The notes under the pieces were generated by a model. That model had not been told where the DNA came from, did no database searches, and saw only the letters and a program-made list of their open reading frames with translations. From contig JAFQCM010000068.1 in NCBI GenBank assembly GCA_017399445.1, positions 1-36,053 of the forward strand: a stretch of DNA of 36,053 nucleotides, given 5' to 3'. Made by a program: the position numbers and the translations under genes. The stretch's first letter is position 1. Each line of letters starts with the position of its first letter. The stretch comes from Lachnospiraceae bacterium (GTDB lineage Bacteria; Bacillota; Clostridia; Lachnospirales; Lachnospiraceae). This document shows, one piece after another, positions 1-6,694 of the stretch.

Positions 1-63
1 AGTTCAATGGTAGAACACTAGCCTTCCAAGCTAGATACGTGGGTTCGATTCCCATCACCCGCT
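1..63 (+). tRNA. tRNA-Gly (TCC), 5' end outside the window
   Basis: The anticodon stem 18-22/30-34 encloses the loop CTTCCAA with anticodon TCC at 25-27. The T arm contains GTTCGATTC, and the 3' acceptor strand CACCCGC (56-62) is followed by discriminator T63. The 5' acceptor strand (expected GCGGGTG) lies before base 1, so the gene is cut by the window edge. It reads glycine GGA/GGG codons. A second tRNA-Gly follows 3 nt later, so both are probably processed from one transcript. Confidence 0.95.
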
Positions 64-66
64 TAT

Positions 67-139
67 GCGATAGTGGCTCAGTTGGTGGAGTACAACCTTG
101 CCAAGGTTGGGGTCGCGGGTTCGAGTCCCGTCTATCGCT
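67..139 (+). tRNA. tRNA-Gly (GCC)
   Basis: This is a complete cloverleaf. Acceptor GCGATAG (67-73) pairs with CTATCGC (132-138), with discriminator T139. The anticodon loop TTGCCAA (98-104) carries GCC at 100-102, and the T arm has GTTCGAGTC. No CCA is encoded. It reads GGC/GGU and, with the preceding TCC tRNA, covers all glycine codons. A rho-independent terminator follows directly. Confidence 0.96.
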
Positions 140-142
140 CTT

Positions 143-172
143 AAGGATTTCGAGTAATCGAAATCCTTTTTT
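143..172 (+). terminator. Rho-independent terminator of the tRNA-Gly pair
   Basis: An 11-bp perfect stem, AAGGATTTCGA / TCGAAATCCTT, closes a GTAA loop and runs into TTTTTT. It lies 3 nt after the second tRNA. Confidence 0.93.
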
Positions 173-285
173 CTTGCTTACTATGAAAACTTTCAAAGTG
201 TAAATTACAAAACGGTGTAAAAAAGCGCAGACTTCCCCTATCATAATATTGAAAACTTTTTATAAATTAGGAAGGAGATTCCGTT

Positions 286-342
286 ATGGCATTTGGCATT
301 TCCCAACCTAATGATTTTCGTTTTTCATCTCAGCAATTTTAA
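286..342 (+). pseudogene. 5' remnant of a gene cut by the IS110 fragment
   Basis: A strong ribosome binding site (AGGAAGGAG, ~270-278) precedes ATG 286. The reading frame gives MAFGISQPNDF and stops after 18 codons. The codons past about 307 are the reverse complement of the IS110-like fragment, so only the first ~7 codons can belong to the original gene. I read this as the start of a gene interrupted by insertion or deletion. The original product cannot be recognised. Confidence 0.35.
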
Positions 343-630
343 CATCATCAATACAGGTTCCACCTAAAATGGTTTCTAAAATATTACGGGGCCTTTTTCC
401 ATTGATTTCAGAAATAGTGCCAGAAAGTTCAATATTGGCACCTTCTAACATTTTTTGAAGGCGGTTAAGTTCACGATTGCGTTCACCTACAAGGTTTTTT
501 TGATAGCTTACAAGCTCACGCAGTTCACGCTGATCTTTGTCAGGTATATAACTTGCCTGAAGCAAACCATGCTGGAGTAAATCTGCAATCCACTCTGCTA
601 GGAAGCAGTACTTTCCATTGCAACCATCAT
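308..630 (-). pseudogene. IS110-family transposase fragment, internally deleted
   Basis: Read on the minus strand, 603 down to 308 encodes the IS110 (DEDD/RuvC-like) transposase segment beginning AEWIADLLQHGLLQAS, followed by DKDQRELRELVSYQ and RLQKMLEGANIEL. This is the central part of the family, just after the N-terminal DEDD catalytic domain. Immediately upstream (630 to 601) the strand encodes MMVAMESTAS, which matches the earlier VAMEST(G)xYW motif. About 50 residues that normally lie between the two motifs are missing, and the junction near 600 also shifts the frame (TAG at 598-600). The C-terminal Tnp_20 half is absent. It is therefore a dead remnant with both an internal deletion and a 3' truncation; no terminal repeats or target duplication are visible. 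Confidence 0.8.
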
Positions 631-780
631 GGGACCGGACAGAGCGATTCGTTGTGGAAATGATGTCACAGCATCTGTTTGTAATGAGCGTGGCATTTTA
701 TTTATTTAGTCTGACATAGTTTTGACTGTTGAAACACAAAATATAATATATTTATAAAGTGCTTGCGAATAGATTGTATT

Positions 781-796
781 TCACAAGCGTTTGTGA
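781..796. promoter_or_regulatory. Inverted repeat, possible toxin-antitoxin operator
   Basis: TCACAA-GCGT-TTGTGA is a perfect 6+4+6 inverted repeat about 30 nt before the antitoxin ATG and just upstream of its ribosome binding site (AAGGAGG, ~810-816). RelB/ParD-type antitoxins usually repress their own promoters at such sites. The assignment rests on position and symmetry only. Confidence 0.4.
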
Positions 797-824
797 TAAG
801 GTACAGTTGAAGGAGGCGATGATT

Positions 825-1130
825 ATGGCAAGAACAGCAAATGTATTCGCACATGTTGAGCCTGAAATCAAAGAACAGGCGGAAAGTATATTAGACTAGT
901 TGGGGATTCCAATGTCAAATGCAGTAGGTATGTTTTTGAGACAGATTGTATTACAAAAAGGGATTCCGTTTGAAATGAAATTACCAAGAACTGAGCCATT
1001 GGTATATGGTTCTCTTACGAAAGAGCAGTTTGATAAAGAGATTGGAAAGGGTATGGCTGATGTAAAGGCTGGCAGAGTTTACTCAGCAGATACCATTGAA
1101 GCTGAAATGAAAAGAGATTTTGGCTTATGA
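825..1130 (+). pseudogene. RelB/DinJ-family antitoxin with in-frame amber stop
   Basis: ATG 825 follows an AGGAGG site. The frame reads MARTANVFAHVEPEIKEQAE, the ribbon-helix-helix start of RelB/DinJ antitoxins, up to D24. It then meets TAG (897-899) and continues without a shift as LGIPMSNAVGMFLRQIVLQK, the rest of the RHH helix pair, and a typical acidic C-terminal tail that would wrap the toxin. The full frame would be 101 codons, normal for DinJ. A single base change (for example CAG or GAG to TAG) explains the break. Restart at TTG 900 or ATG 912 would remove the DNA-binding beta strand, so repression should be lost even if the toxin-binding tail were made. It overlaps the toxin start by ATGA, the usual coupling in these pairs. 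Confidence 0.82.
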
Positions 1131-1312
1131 TTTATGATGTAGTCTATTCTGCTGAGGCCAGACAGGATTTAAGTGATATCTATGAGTATACAGCTTATGA
1201 ACTTTTGGTGCCGGAGATTGCAACCGGTCAGGTACACAGGCTCATGAAAGCAGCACGTTCCCTTGAACAGATGCCGATGCGCTACACTCAATTTTTAGAT
1301 GACAAAAAATAA
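1127..1312 (+). pseudogene. RelE/ParE-family toxin, truncated
   Basis: The start overlaps the antitoxin stop (ATGA). The 61 codons contain the ParE/RelE opening MIYDVVYSAEARQDLSDIYE and the helical hairpin through SLEQMPMRY, matching the first ~60 residues of a ~100-residue family. After MRY the sequence departs (QFLDDKK) and ends at TAA. The C-terminal beta strands, with the usual basic catalytic or gyrase-binding residues, are missing. The same frame stays open for 16 more codons after the stop (QEFIEHTSDIILVRAN, TAA 1361), which suggests that the tail derives from another gene joined by deletion. With the amber codon in the antitoxin, the module is probably inactive. Confidence 0.75.
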
Positions 1313-1374
1313 CAAGAATTTATCGAACATACGTCAGATATAATTCTTGTTAGAGCAAACTAATAAGACGACAC

Positions 1375-1593
1375 TTAGAAGATATAAAAACCTTCTACAC
1401 CAGTCTCGTCGTCAAATAAGTACTCTTCATTTAGAAAATAATCCATATTGAGAAGGTCATCCTCACTCATGTTGTGAATGTCCTCAGGGGCCATACCTTC
1501 AGGTATGTGTTGAATCAGATTGTAAAAAATCACATTTGTATATAAAGAAGTCAACCAAATAAGTCGATAAAATACAAAGGTAAAAATAAACAT
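1375..1593 (-). CDS. Hypothetical small protein or C-terminal remnant (acidic)
   Basis: A minus-strand frame of 72 codons ends with an acidic stretch from HIPEGMAPEDIHNMSEDD to a C-terminal EGFYIF. This half looks like genuine coding sequence because of its balanced composition and regular acidic residues. The N-terminal half (MFIFTFVFYRLIWL) lies over the AT-rich leader of the convergent riboswitch gene and has no ribosome binding site, so the annotated start is doubtful. I do not recognise the family. It may be the tail of a gene whose beginning was lost in the same rearrangement that damaged the toxin-antitoxin pair next to it. Confidence 0.3.
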   Translation of the reverse strand: MFIFTFVFYRLIWLTSLYTNVIFYNLIQHIPEGMAPEDIHNMSEDDLLNMDYFLNEEYLFDDETGVEGFYIF

Positions 1594-1668
1594 TAGGGCA
1601 AAGTAAGCGAAAGCTTATGACGCAAAGCTATAGGGACTGTAAAATGTCAGCCAGTTGTAAACGTAAAT
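1590..1668 (+). promoter_or_regulatory. Cyclic di-GMP-I (GEMM) riboswitch aptamer
   Basis: The diagnostic GEMM-I landmarks appear in order: AGGGCAAAG (1595-1603); P2 stem gtaagc/gcttat closed by a GAAA tetraloop (1609-1612); GACGCAAAGC (1619-1628) with the tetraloop partner; TATAGGG; and CAGCCAG (1648-1654) closing P3. A terminator and the ribosome binding site of a secreted Ig-like protein follow. This is the classic clostridial arrangement in which c-di-GMP controls surface adhesins. Whether ligand turns expression on or off needs the P1/antiterminator pairing, which I could not settle by eye. Confidence 0.93.
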
Positions 1669-1671
1669 TAG

Positions 1672-1705
1672 GGCATTTCAGTGTAGAAACTGAAGTGCCT
1701 TTTTT
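1672..1705 (+). terminator. Riboswitch expression-platform terminator
   Basis: An 11-bp stem (1672-1682 with 1689-1699, one G-T pair) and loop GTAGAA are followed by six T. It lies between the c-di-GMP aptamer and the ribosome binding site AGGGGG (1711-1716) of the next gene, the position of a transcription-attenuation platform. Confidence 0.9.
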
Positions 1706-1723
1706 AAGAAAGGGGGACTACCG

Positions 1724-4204
1724 ATGAAACGGAGAGTCAAAAAGGTATTGGCATACTGCTTAATACTGGCAATGTGTTTCTGTAATTTATCAATTACAAC
1801 CATTACCAGCCAGGCAGCAGCTAAGAAAGCAACATCAATCAAATTAAACGCAGCATCAAAAACCCTGACGGTAGGGCAGACATACCAGCTGAAAGTAAAA
1901 AAGGTAAAACCGTCAAAGGCAAGTAAAAGCGTTACATGGAAGAGCAGTAACAGCAAAGTGGCAAAGATAAGCAGTAAAGGAAAAGTTACAGCAAAGAAAG
2001 CTGGAAAAGCCACCATTACTGCTGTCAGCAAAACCAACAAAAAGGTAAAAGCTACCTGTAAAATCACAGTGTACAGCAAACCAACCAAAGTAAGCTTAAA
2101 TTACAGCACCAAGGAAATTAAAACTGGAGAAAGCTTCCAACTGAAAGCTACTGTATCTCCGAAAAAAGCAAAGCAAACAGTGACTTATTCCAGCAGTAAT
2201 TCGAAAATTGCTACTGTAAATAAAAGTGGAAAAGTAACTGGAAAAAAGGAAGGAAAAGTCGCCATTACTGTGGTAAGTACAACAAATAAATCAAAGAAGG
2301 CAAAATGTTTTGTATATGTCAGTGGAAAAACAGAAGCTACAGCAACACCAAATGCCACAAAGGCACCAACAAGTGTACCAACAGCAACGAAAGTGCCAAC
2401 AGTGACAGTTACACCCACAACCACACCAACAGTAACCGGTACACCAACAATAACTGGAACACCGGGAGATGGCAACAGTGGTAGTGATACCTATGCAGGG
2501 CTGTCAGGACCAAGAACCGATGCAGAGGGCAATGTGACCTATGACTGTGTATACTTTGGAAGTTATCCCCAGTCAGATGCCACAGGACAGACCAAGGATC
2601 CGATTAAATGGAGAATCCTGTCTATCAATGGAACAGATGCATTTCTGGTGGCAGACCAGAATCTGGATGTGTATCGATATAATGAAAAGTATGAAGATGT
2701 CACATGGGAAACCAGTACCATCCGTTCCTGGCTCAACGGCTATGGAAGCACGGAAAATGCATACGAAAAAGACTATAGTAGTGATAACTTTATCAAGAAA
2801 GCATTTACCGCCGCGGAGCAGGCTGCGATTCCATATGTAACGGTAGTCAATGAGGATAACCTGGAGCATGGTACGGAAGGCGGAAATGATACGCTGGATA
2901 AGATATATTTACTGTCTATTGCGGAAGTGTCAGATACAGCATACGGCTTTTTGCCATATAAGGATGAAAATAGCGATGTTATTTATGATAAGGCCAGAAA
3001 ACGAACCAATACAGCCTATGTGGCAGCAGGGGGAGCAATAGGCACATCCTATATGAATTCAGAAGGCTCCAGTCATTGGTGGTGGCTGCGGTCGCCGGGC
3101 GACTATAGTAATTGTGCATCATATGTGGGCGACAACGGCCGCGTTGATAGGTATGGTGACTATGTCAACAGTAGCAACAACGCTGTGTGCCCTGCTTTGC
3201 ATTTGAATCTTTCATCTACCGATGTGTGGAGCAATGCAGGAACTGTGACGATTGAAAGAAGTGTACCAACAGCAACGAAAGTGCCAACAGTGACAGTTAC
3301 ACCGACAATGACACCAACCAGTGAGCCAACAGTGACCAATGCCCCAACAGTTACACCGACAACCACACCAACAGTAACCGGTACACCAACAACACCTGAG
3401 ACACCAGATGATGGCAACAGTGGTAGTGATAGCTATGCAGGGCTGACAGGACCAAGAACCGATGCAGAGGGCAATGTGACCTATGATTGTGTATACTTTG
3501 GAAGCTATCCACAGTCAGATGCCACAGGGCAGACCAAGGAGCCGATTAAGTGGAGAATCCTGTCTATCAATGGAACCGATGCATTTCTGGTGGCAGACCA
3601 GAATCTGGATGTGTATCCATATAATGAACCGTGGACAGCTGTTAAGTGGGAAACCAGTACCATCCGTTCCTGGCTCAATGGCTATAGTAGTGAAGCAAAT
3701 GCATTTGGAAAGGATTACAGTAGTGACAACTTTATTGACAAAGCATTTACTGTTGCAGAGCAGGAGGCGATTCCATATGTGACAGTAGTCAATGAGGATA
3801 ATCCGAAGTATGGTACGGAAGGCGGAAATGATACTTTGGATAAGATATATTTATTGTCTATTGGGGAAGTGACGGATACAGCATATGGTTTTTTACCATA
3901 TACAGATGAAGAGCCGAACTATAAATATGATAATGCTAGAATACGAACCAATACAGCCTATGTGGCAACAGTGGGAGCAATAGACTACCCTTATATGAAT
4001 TCAGAAGGCTCCAGTCATTGGTGGTGGCTGCGGTCGCCGGGTTACTTTGGTGATGATGCGGCGTATGTGACCATCAACGGCTACGTCTATAGTGATGGCA
4101 GTAGTGCCGGCAATTGCAGCACCGCTGTGTGTCCGGCTTTGCATTTGAATCTTTCATCTACCGATGTGTGGAGCAATGCAGGAACTGTCACTATAGAGAG
4201 ATAG
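1724..4204 (+). CDS. Secreted Ig-like protein with two DUF6273-like variable modules
   Basis: 826 residues. The signal peptide spans ~1-32 (KRRVKK, hydrophobic core, SQAAA). Two Big_2-like bacterial Ig domains follow (~36-116 and ~118-199; motifs TVGQTYQL, WKSSN.KVA, G.ITAVS). A Thr/Pro linker (~206-250) leads to a DUF6273-like module (~256-512), a second Thr/Pro linker (~513-563) and a second module (~570-826). Both modules share YFGSYPQSDATGQTK, IKWRILSINGTDAFLVADQN, WETSTIRSWLNGY, HWWWLRSPG and VCPALHLNL; this final segment resembles the C-type-lectin / formylglycine-enzyme-like fold. No LPXTG motif or anchor is seen, so the Ig domains or the linkers may hold it to the wall. It sits behind a c-di-GMP riboswitch. 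The two modules are near-identical in DNA except for loops, above all 3098-3181 versus 4040-4123. Likely an adhesin or ligand-binding surface protein; the ligand is unknown. Confidence 0.85.
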   Translation: MKRRVKKVLAYCLILAMCFCNLSITTITSQAAAKKATSIKLNAASKTLTVGQTYQLKVKKVKPSKASKSVTWKSSNSKVAKISSKGKVTAKKAGKATITAVSKTNKKVKATCKITVYSKPTKVSLNYSTKEIKTGESFQLKATVSPKKAKQTVTYSSSNSKIATVNKSGKVTGKKEGKVAITVVSTTNKSKKAKCFVYVSGKTEATATPNATKAPTSVPTATKVPTVTVTPTTTPTVTGTPTITGTPGDGNSGSDTYAGLSGPRTDAEGNVTYDCVYFGSYPQSDATGQTKDPIKWRILSINGTDAFLVADQNLDVYRYNEKYEDVTWETSTIRSWLNGYGSTENAYEKDYSSDNFIKKAFTAAEQAAIPYVTVVNEDNLEHGTEGGNDTLDKIYLLSIAEVSDTAYGFLPYKDENSDVIYDKARKRTNTAYVAAGGAIGTSYMNSEGSSHWWWLRSPGDYSNCASYVGDNGRVDRYGDYVNSSNNAVCPALHLNLSSTDVWSNAGTVTIERSVPTATKVPTVTVTPTMTPTSEPTVTNAPTVTPTTTPTVTGTPTTPETPDDGNSGSDSYAGLTGPRTDAEGNVTYDCVYFGSYPQSDATGQTKEPIKWRILSINGTDAFLVADQNLDVYPYNEPWTAVKWETSTIRSWLNGYSSEANAFGKDYSSDNFIDKAFTVAEQEAIPYVTVVNEDNPKYGTEGGNDTLDKIYLLSIGEVTDTAYGFLPYTDEEPNYKYDNARIRTNTAYVATVGAIDYPYMNSEGSSHWWWLRSPGYFGDDAAYVTINGYVYSDGSSAGNCSTAVCPALHLNLSSTDVWSNAGTVTIER
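3098..3181 (+). other. Hypervariable block 1 (DGR-like variable region)
   Basis: These 28 codons lie between WWWLRSP and AVCPALHLNL. Against the matching block in the second module, 20 codons change amino acid, and in 17 of those the third base is identical and a pyrimidine. The 50 nt before the block are identical in both modules, as is a 53-nt run beginning 9 nt after it. This distribution is that of DGR variable repeats, in which AAY/ANY codons of a template are mutated at adenines. Confidence 0.5.
4040..4123 (+). other. Hypervariable block 2 (DGR-like variable region)
   Basis: This is the counterpart of the block at 3098-3181 in the C-terminal module, again 28 codons with no length difference. 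Variation is concentrated at codon positions 1 and 2, while flanking DNA is conserved to near identity. No template repeat or reverse transcriptase is present in this window, so any retroelement would act in trans from elsewhere. Confidence 0.5.
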
Positions 4205-4402
4205 TAGAAAAATGAGAAAGAACGAAGAGTAGTGACAGAAAGAGAACTATTTTGCATGGATGGCAAGGGAACAACAGTGTAATCTGCCAAAGCAGTTTGA
4301 ATAAATAGCAAAACAGTCTACAGAGGTCAGTCAAATGCCTCTGGGCTGGTGGAAAAGGAATGAGCCCGAAGTGGTGGAAGCAGTTGTATAAGCTATGACA
4401 TG
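4205..4402 (+). other. Gene-free stretch with possible coding remnants
   Basis: No start-to-stop gene is supported. Two overlapping frames look protein-like near the end: one after TAA ~4308 giving STEVSQMPLGWWKRNEPE, the other giving SVKCLWAGGKGMSPKWW before TGA ~4396. A short ATG frame (MAREQQCNLPKQFE) lies just before. These could be remnants of a gene that once followed the surface protein. I do not recognise a family, and no copy of the hypervariable block (template repeat) is here. Confidence 0.25.
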
Positions 4403-4403
4403 A

Positions 4404-4438
4404 AAGCGTATGAAATATAAGAATTTCATACGCTTTTT
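4404..4438 (+). terminator. Rho-independent terminator
   Basis: A 12-bp perfect stem (AGCGTATGAAAT / ATTTCATACGCT; 4405-4416 with 4423-4434) with a 6-nt loop runs into TTTT. It ends the surface-protein transcript before the thi promoter. Confidence 0.88.
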
Positions 4439-4471
4439 AGATATAATTTAGATTTAATCCATAGTAGTATC

Positions 4472-4500
4472 TTGAAACTATATCACAAATCATATACAAT
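4472..4500 (+). promoter_or_regulatory. Sigma-A-type promoter of the thiE-HAD-thiD operon
   Basis: TTGAAA (4472-4477), a 17-nt spacer and TACAAT (4495-4500), 62 nt before the thiE ATG. No TPP riboswitch fits in the remaining leader. Confidence 0.65.
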
Positions 4501-4513
4501 ATTCATTATGTGA

Positions 4514-4544
4514 CTAGTATAGCTTTTACGAAATACTATACTAG
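4514..4544. promoter_or_regulatory. Inverted repeat in the thi operon leader (possible operator)
   Basis: CTAGTATAG (4514-4522) and CTATACTAG (4536-4544) form a perfect 9-bp inverted repeat with a 13-nt spacer. It begins 14 nt after the -10 hexamer, so it spans the start of the transcript. No T-run follows, so it is not a terminator. Repressor operator or leader hairpin are both possible. Confidence 0.5.
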
Positions 4545-4561
4545 AAATACAGGAGGAAATT

Positions 4562-5194
4562 ATGGAGAAAGCAGACATAGATTATACTTTATATCTTTGC
4601 ACAGATAGAAATTTAATGAAAACAGAAACCCTGGCAGAAACGGTAGAGCAGGCAATTCTTGGGGGCTGCTCTGTGGTACAGTTAAGGGAAAAAGAATGTG
4701 ATACAAAAGAATTTTTTCAGCTTGCAAAAGGAATAAAGCAGGTTACAGATAAATATAATATTCCACTAATTATAAACGACAGAATTGATATTATGCTGGC
4801 GGTGGATGCCGCCGGAGTCCATTTGGGTCAGGAAGATATGCCAGTGAAAGAGGCAAGACGTATTGTGGGGGAAAATAAAATCATCGGAGTATCTGCTCAT
4901 AATTTGGAAGAAGCCCAAAAAGCATGGGAAGAAGGGGCAGACTATCTTGGAGTTGGAGCCATTTTTGGTACAAAAACAAAGAAAAATACAGTGGATACTT
5001 CAATAGAAACTTTGAAGGAAATTTGTCATACAGTAAAAATTCCGGTAGTTGCCATTGGGTGAATTGGTTTATCCAATATTTATCAGCTAAATGGAAGCGG
5101 AATCAGTGGTGTGGCCGTAGTATCTGCCATAATGGCAGCAGAAAATGTAAAAGAAGTAGCAGCAGAATTAGTAAGAAAAATAGGGGAAGTGTAG
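4562..5194 (+). pseudogene. thiE: Thiamine-phosphate synthase, interrupted by TGA
   Basis: ThiE joins HMP-PP and thiazole phosphate to make thiamin phosphate. AGGAGG precedes ATG 4562. Motifs are complete up to the break: VQLREKE (pyrophosphate-binding Arg/Lys), INDRIDIMLAVDAAGVHLGQ, IGVSAHN and YLGVGAIFGTKTKKN. At 5060-5062 a TGA replaces the second glycine codon of the conserved AIGGIG loop (GGA to TGA, one base). The frame then continues intact as IGLSNIYQLNGSGISGVAVV to TAG 5192-5194, giving 210 codons in all, a normal family length. The 166-residue product would lack the phosphate-binding loop and the last strands of the barrel. The downstream HAD gene starts 1 nt after the natural stop. 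Recent point mutation, strain variant or sequencing error are the options. Confidence 0.9.
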
Positions 5195-5195
5195 A

Positions 5196-5837
5196 ATGAA
5201 AGAATTTAAGGGTGCAATATTTGATTTGGATGGAACCATATTAGATTCCATGTGGGTTTGGAAGCAGGTAGATGTTAATTTTTTAGGGAAAAGAGGCATT
5301 GAAATATCGGCTGATTATGTGAAGGCGATTTCTGCCTTGAATTTAAAAACAGCAGCAGAGTATACCAAAGAACGTTTTCAGCTTCCGGAAACAGTAGAAG
5401 AAATCATGCAGGAGTGGTTTCAGATGGCTGTAAAGGAATATGCAGAAGATGTTCAGTTAAAATCCAGTGTCAGAGAATATCTTGCTTATTTAAAGGCAAA
5501 GGAAGTAAAAATTGCAGTAGCAACTTCTTCTCATGAAGGACTATTTCTTCCATGTTTGGAAAATAATGAAATATATGAATTTTTTGATACTATTGTTACT
5601 ACCATGGAAGTGGAACGAGGGAAGGAGTTTCCGGATGTGTATGAGGAAGCTGCCAGAAGGCTGGGTGTGAAACCTTCTCAGTGTATGGTTTTTGAAGATA
5701 TTTTAAAAGGAGTTAAAGCGGCAAAAGAGGGCGGTTTCTATGTGGTAGCAGTAGGGGAAGAACATTCCCAAGATGAAAAAGAAGAAATCATGGAAGTTGC
5801 AGACCGATACATAGAAGATTTTGATGAAATGATGTAA
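5196..5837 (+). CDS. HAD-family phosphatase (beta-phosphoglucomutase-like)
   Basis: 213 residues with all four HAD motifs: FDLDGT with D10 nucleophile and D12, ATSS (motif II), the lysine in ERGKEFPD (motif III), and MVFEDI (motif IV). A helical cap lies between motifs I and II, as in subfamily IA. The gene sits between thiE and thiD, 1 nt after the thiE stop and just before thiD, so a role in thiamin metabolism is the natural guess: dephosphorylation of thiamin phosphate or of a damaged phosphorylated intermediate. Sequence alone does not fix the substrate. ATG 5196 is chosen because the following residues (KEFKGAIFDLDGT) leave no room for a later start. Confidence 0.82.
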   Translation: MKEFKGAIFDLDGTILDSMWVWKQVDVNFLGKRGIEISADYVKAISALNLKTAAEYTKERFQLPETVEEIMQEWFQMAVKEYAEDVQLKSSVREYLAYLKAKEVKIAVATSSHEGLFLPCLENNEIYEFFDTIVTTMEVERGKEFPDVYEEAARRLGVKPSQCMVFEDILKGVKAAKEGGFYVVAVGEEHSQDEKEEIMEVADRYIEDFDEMM

Positions 5838-5848
5838 GGGTGAAAAAG

Positions 5849-6628
5849 ATGAAAAGCGTACTTACCATTGCCGGCAGTGATTGTAGCGGCGGAGCAGGAA
5901 TACAGGCAGATATTAAAACGATTACCATGCATAAAGTTTATGCTTCCAGTGTGATTACAGCAATAACTGCACAAAATACTATGGGAATCTCAAAGGTAGA
6001 AAGCCTTTCAGAAGAAATCTTGGAACAACAGTTAAAGAGTGTGTTTGAAGATATTTTTCCTGATGCAGTTAAAATTGGTATGGTAGATAAGCCAGAAACC
6101 ATCCAGGTAATTGTTGAGGCATTGGAAAAGTACCATCCCAAAAATGTTGTAATAGATACCGTTATGATATCTACTAGCGGCAGAAAACTTTTAGAAGAAG
6201 AGGCCTTTGATATTTATACGAAAAAACTTCTTCCTTTAGCAGATATTATTACGCCCAATATACCGGAGGCACAAGTACTAAGTGGCATTAAAATTACAGA
6301 TTCCAAAAGCAGAAAACAGGCAGCAGATAGCATTGGAGAGAAGTATTCCGGAGCCATTTTAATTAAAGGTGGTCATGAAGAAACAAACGCAGATGATTTA
6401 TTGTATTTGAATGGAAAATTCATATGGTATCAGGGGGAACGGATTAAAAATTCCAACACTCATGGCACTGGCTGTACCCTGTCTTCTGCTATTGCCTCCA
6501 ATCTGGCATTAGGTTATTCCATGGAAAAGAGCGTAGAAAAAGCAAAAAAATATATTACAGGAGCCATTGAGGCAAAACTGGTGTTAGGGCATGGAAATGG
6601 TCCTTTAAACCATATGTGGTATGGTTAA
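5849..6628 (+). CDS. thiD: Hydroxymethylpyrimidine (phosphate) kinase
   Basis: 259 residues. ThiD phosphorylates HMP and HMP-P to HMP-PP, the pyrimidine substrate of ThiE. Visible features are the N-terminal VLTIAGSDCSGGAGIQADIK motif, PDAVKIGMV, the VVIDTVMIS strand, LADIITPNIPEAQVLSG and the catalytic/anion-hole segment HGTGCTLSSAIASNL. I place the start at ATG 5849 and not at GTG 5840, because AAGGGTG (5836-5842) is the ribosome binding site for the ATG and known ThiD proteins begin a few residues before the VLTIAGSD motif. The length is typical for stand-alone ThiD. It is the last gene of the promoter 4472 unit, with 133 nt before the next gene. Confidence 0.93.
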   Translation: MKSVLTIAGSDCSGGAGIQADIKTITMHKVYASSVITAITAQNTMGISKVESLSEEILEQQLKSVFEDIFPDAVKIGMVDKPETIQVIVEALEKYHPKNVVIDTVMISTSGRKLLEEEAFDIYTKKLLPLADIITPNIPEAQVLSGIKITDSKSRKQAADSIGEKYSGAILIKGGHEETNADDLLYLNGKFIWYQGERIKNSNTHGTGCTLSSAIASNLALGYSMEKSVEKAKKYITGAIEAKLVLGHGNGPLNHMWYG

Positions 6629-6694
6629 AAATGCAAAAAGTGGATGGTTACAAAAATTCAGTCTTGTGATAGTTTAAAAAATAGTACAAATGGA

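Noticed and set aside
1678..2475. Open minus-strand frames opposite the Ig-like domains (hydrophobic, Val/Phe-rich)
   Set aside because: They are the complement of Lys/Thr/Ser-rich coding sequence, lack ribosome binding sites and have no recognisable motif.
4205..4440. DGR template repeat or reverse transcriptase downstream of the variable protein
   Set aside because: No copy of the WWWLRSPG-coding flank occurs here and no frame shows RT motifs such as YADD/YxDD-like blocks; only short unrecognised fragments are present.
5060..5062. TGA in thiE as a selenocysteine codon
   Set aside because: The position is a conserved glycine in a phosphate loop, and no bacterial SECIS-like hairpin is evident right after it.
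825..5194. Genome-wide stop-codon recoding explaining the in-frame TAG (897) and TGA (5060)
   Set aside because: Different stop codons are involved, both lie in singly broken genes, and many intact genes in the window end at TAG and TGA.
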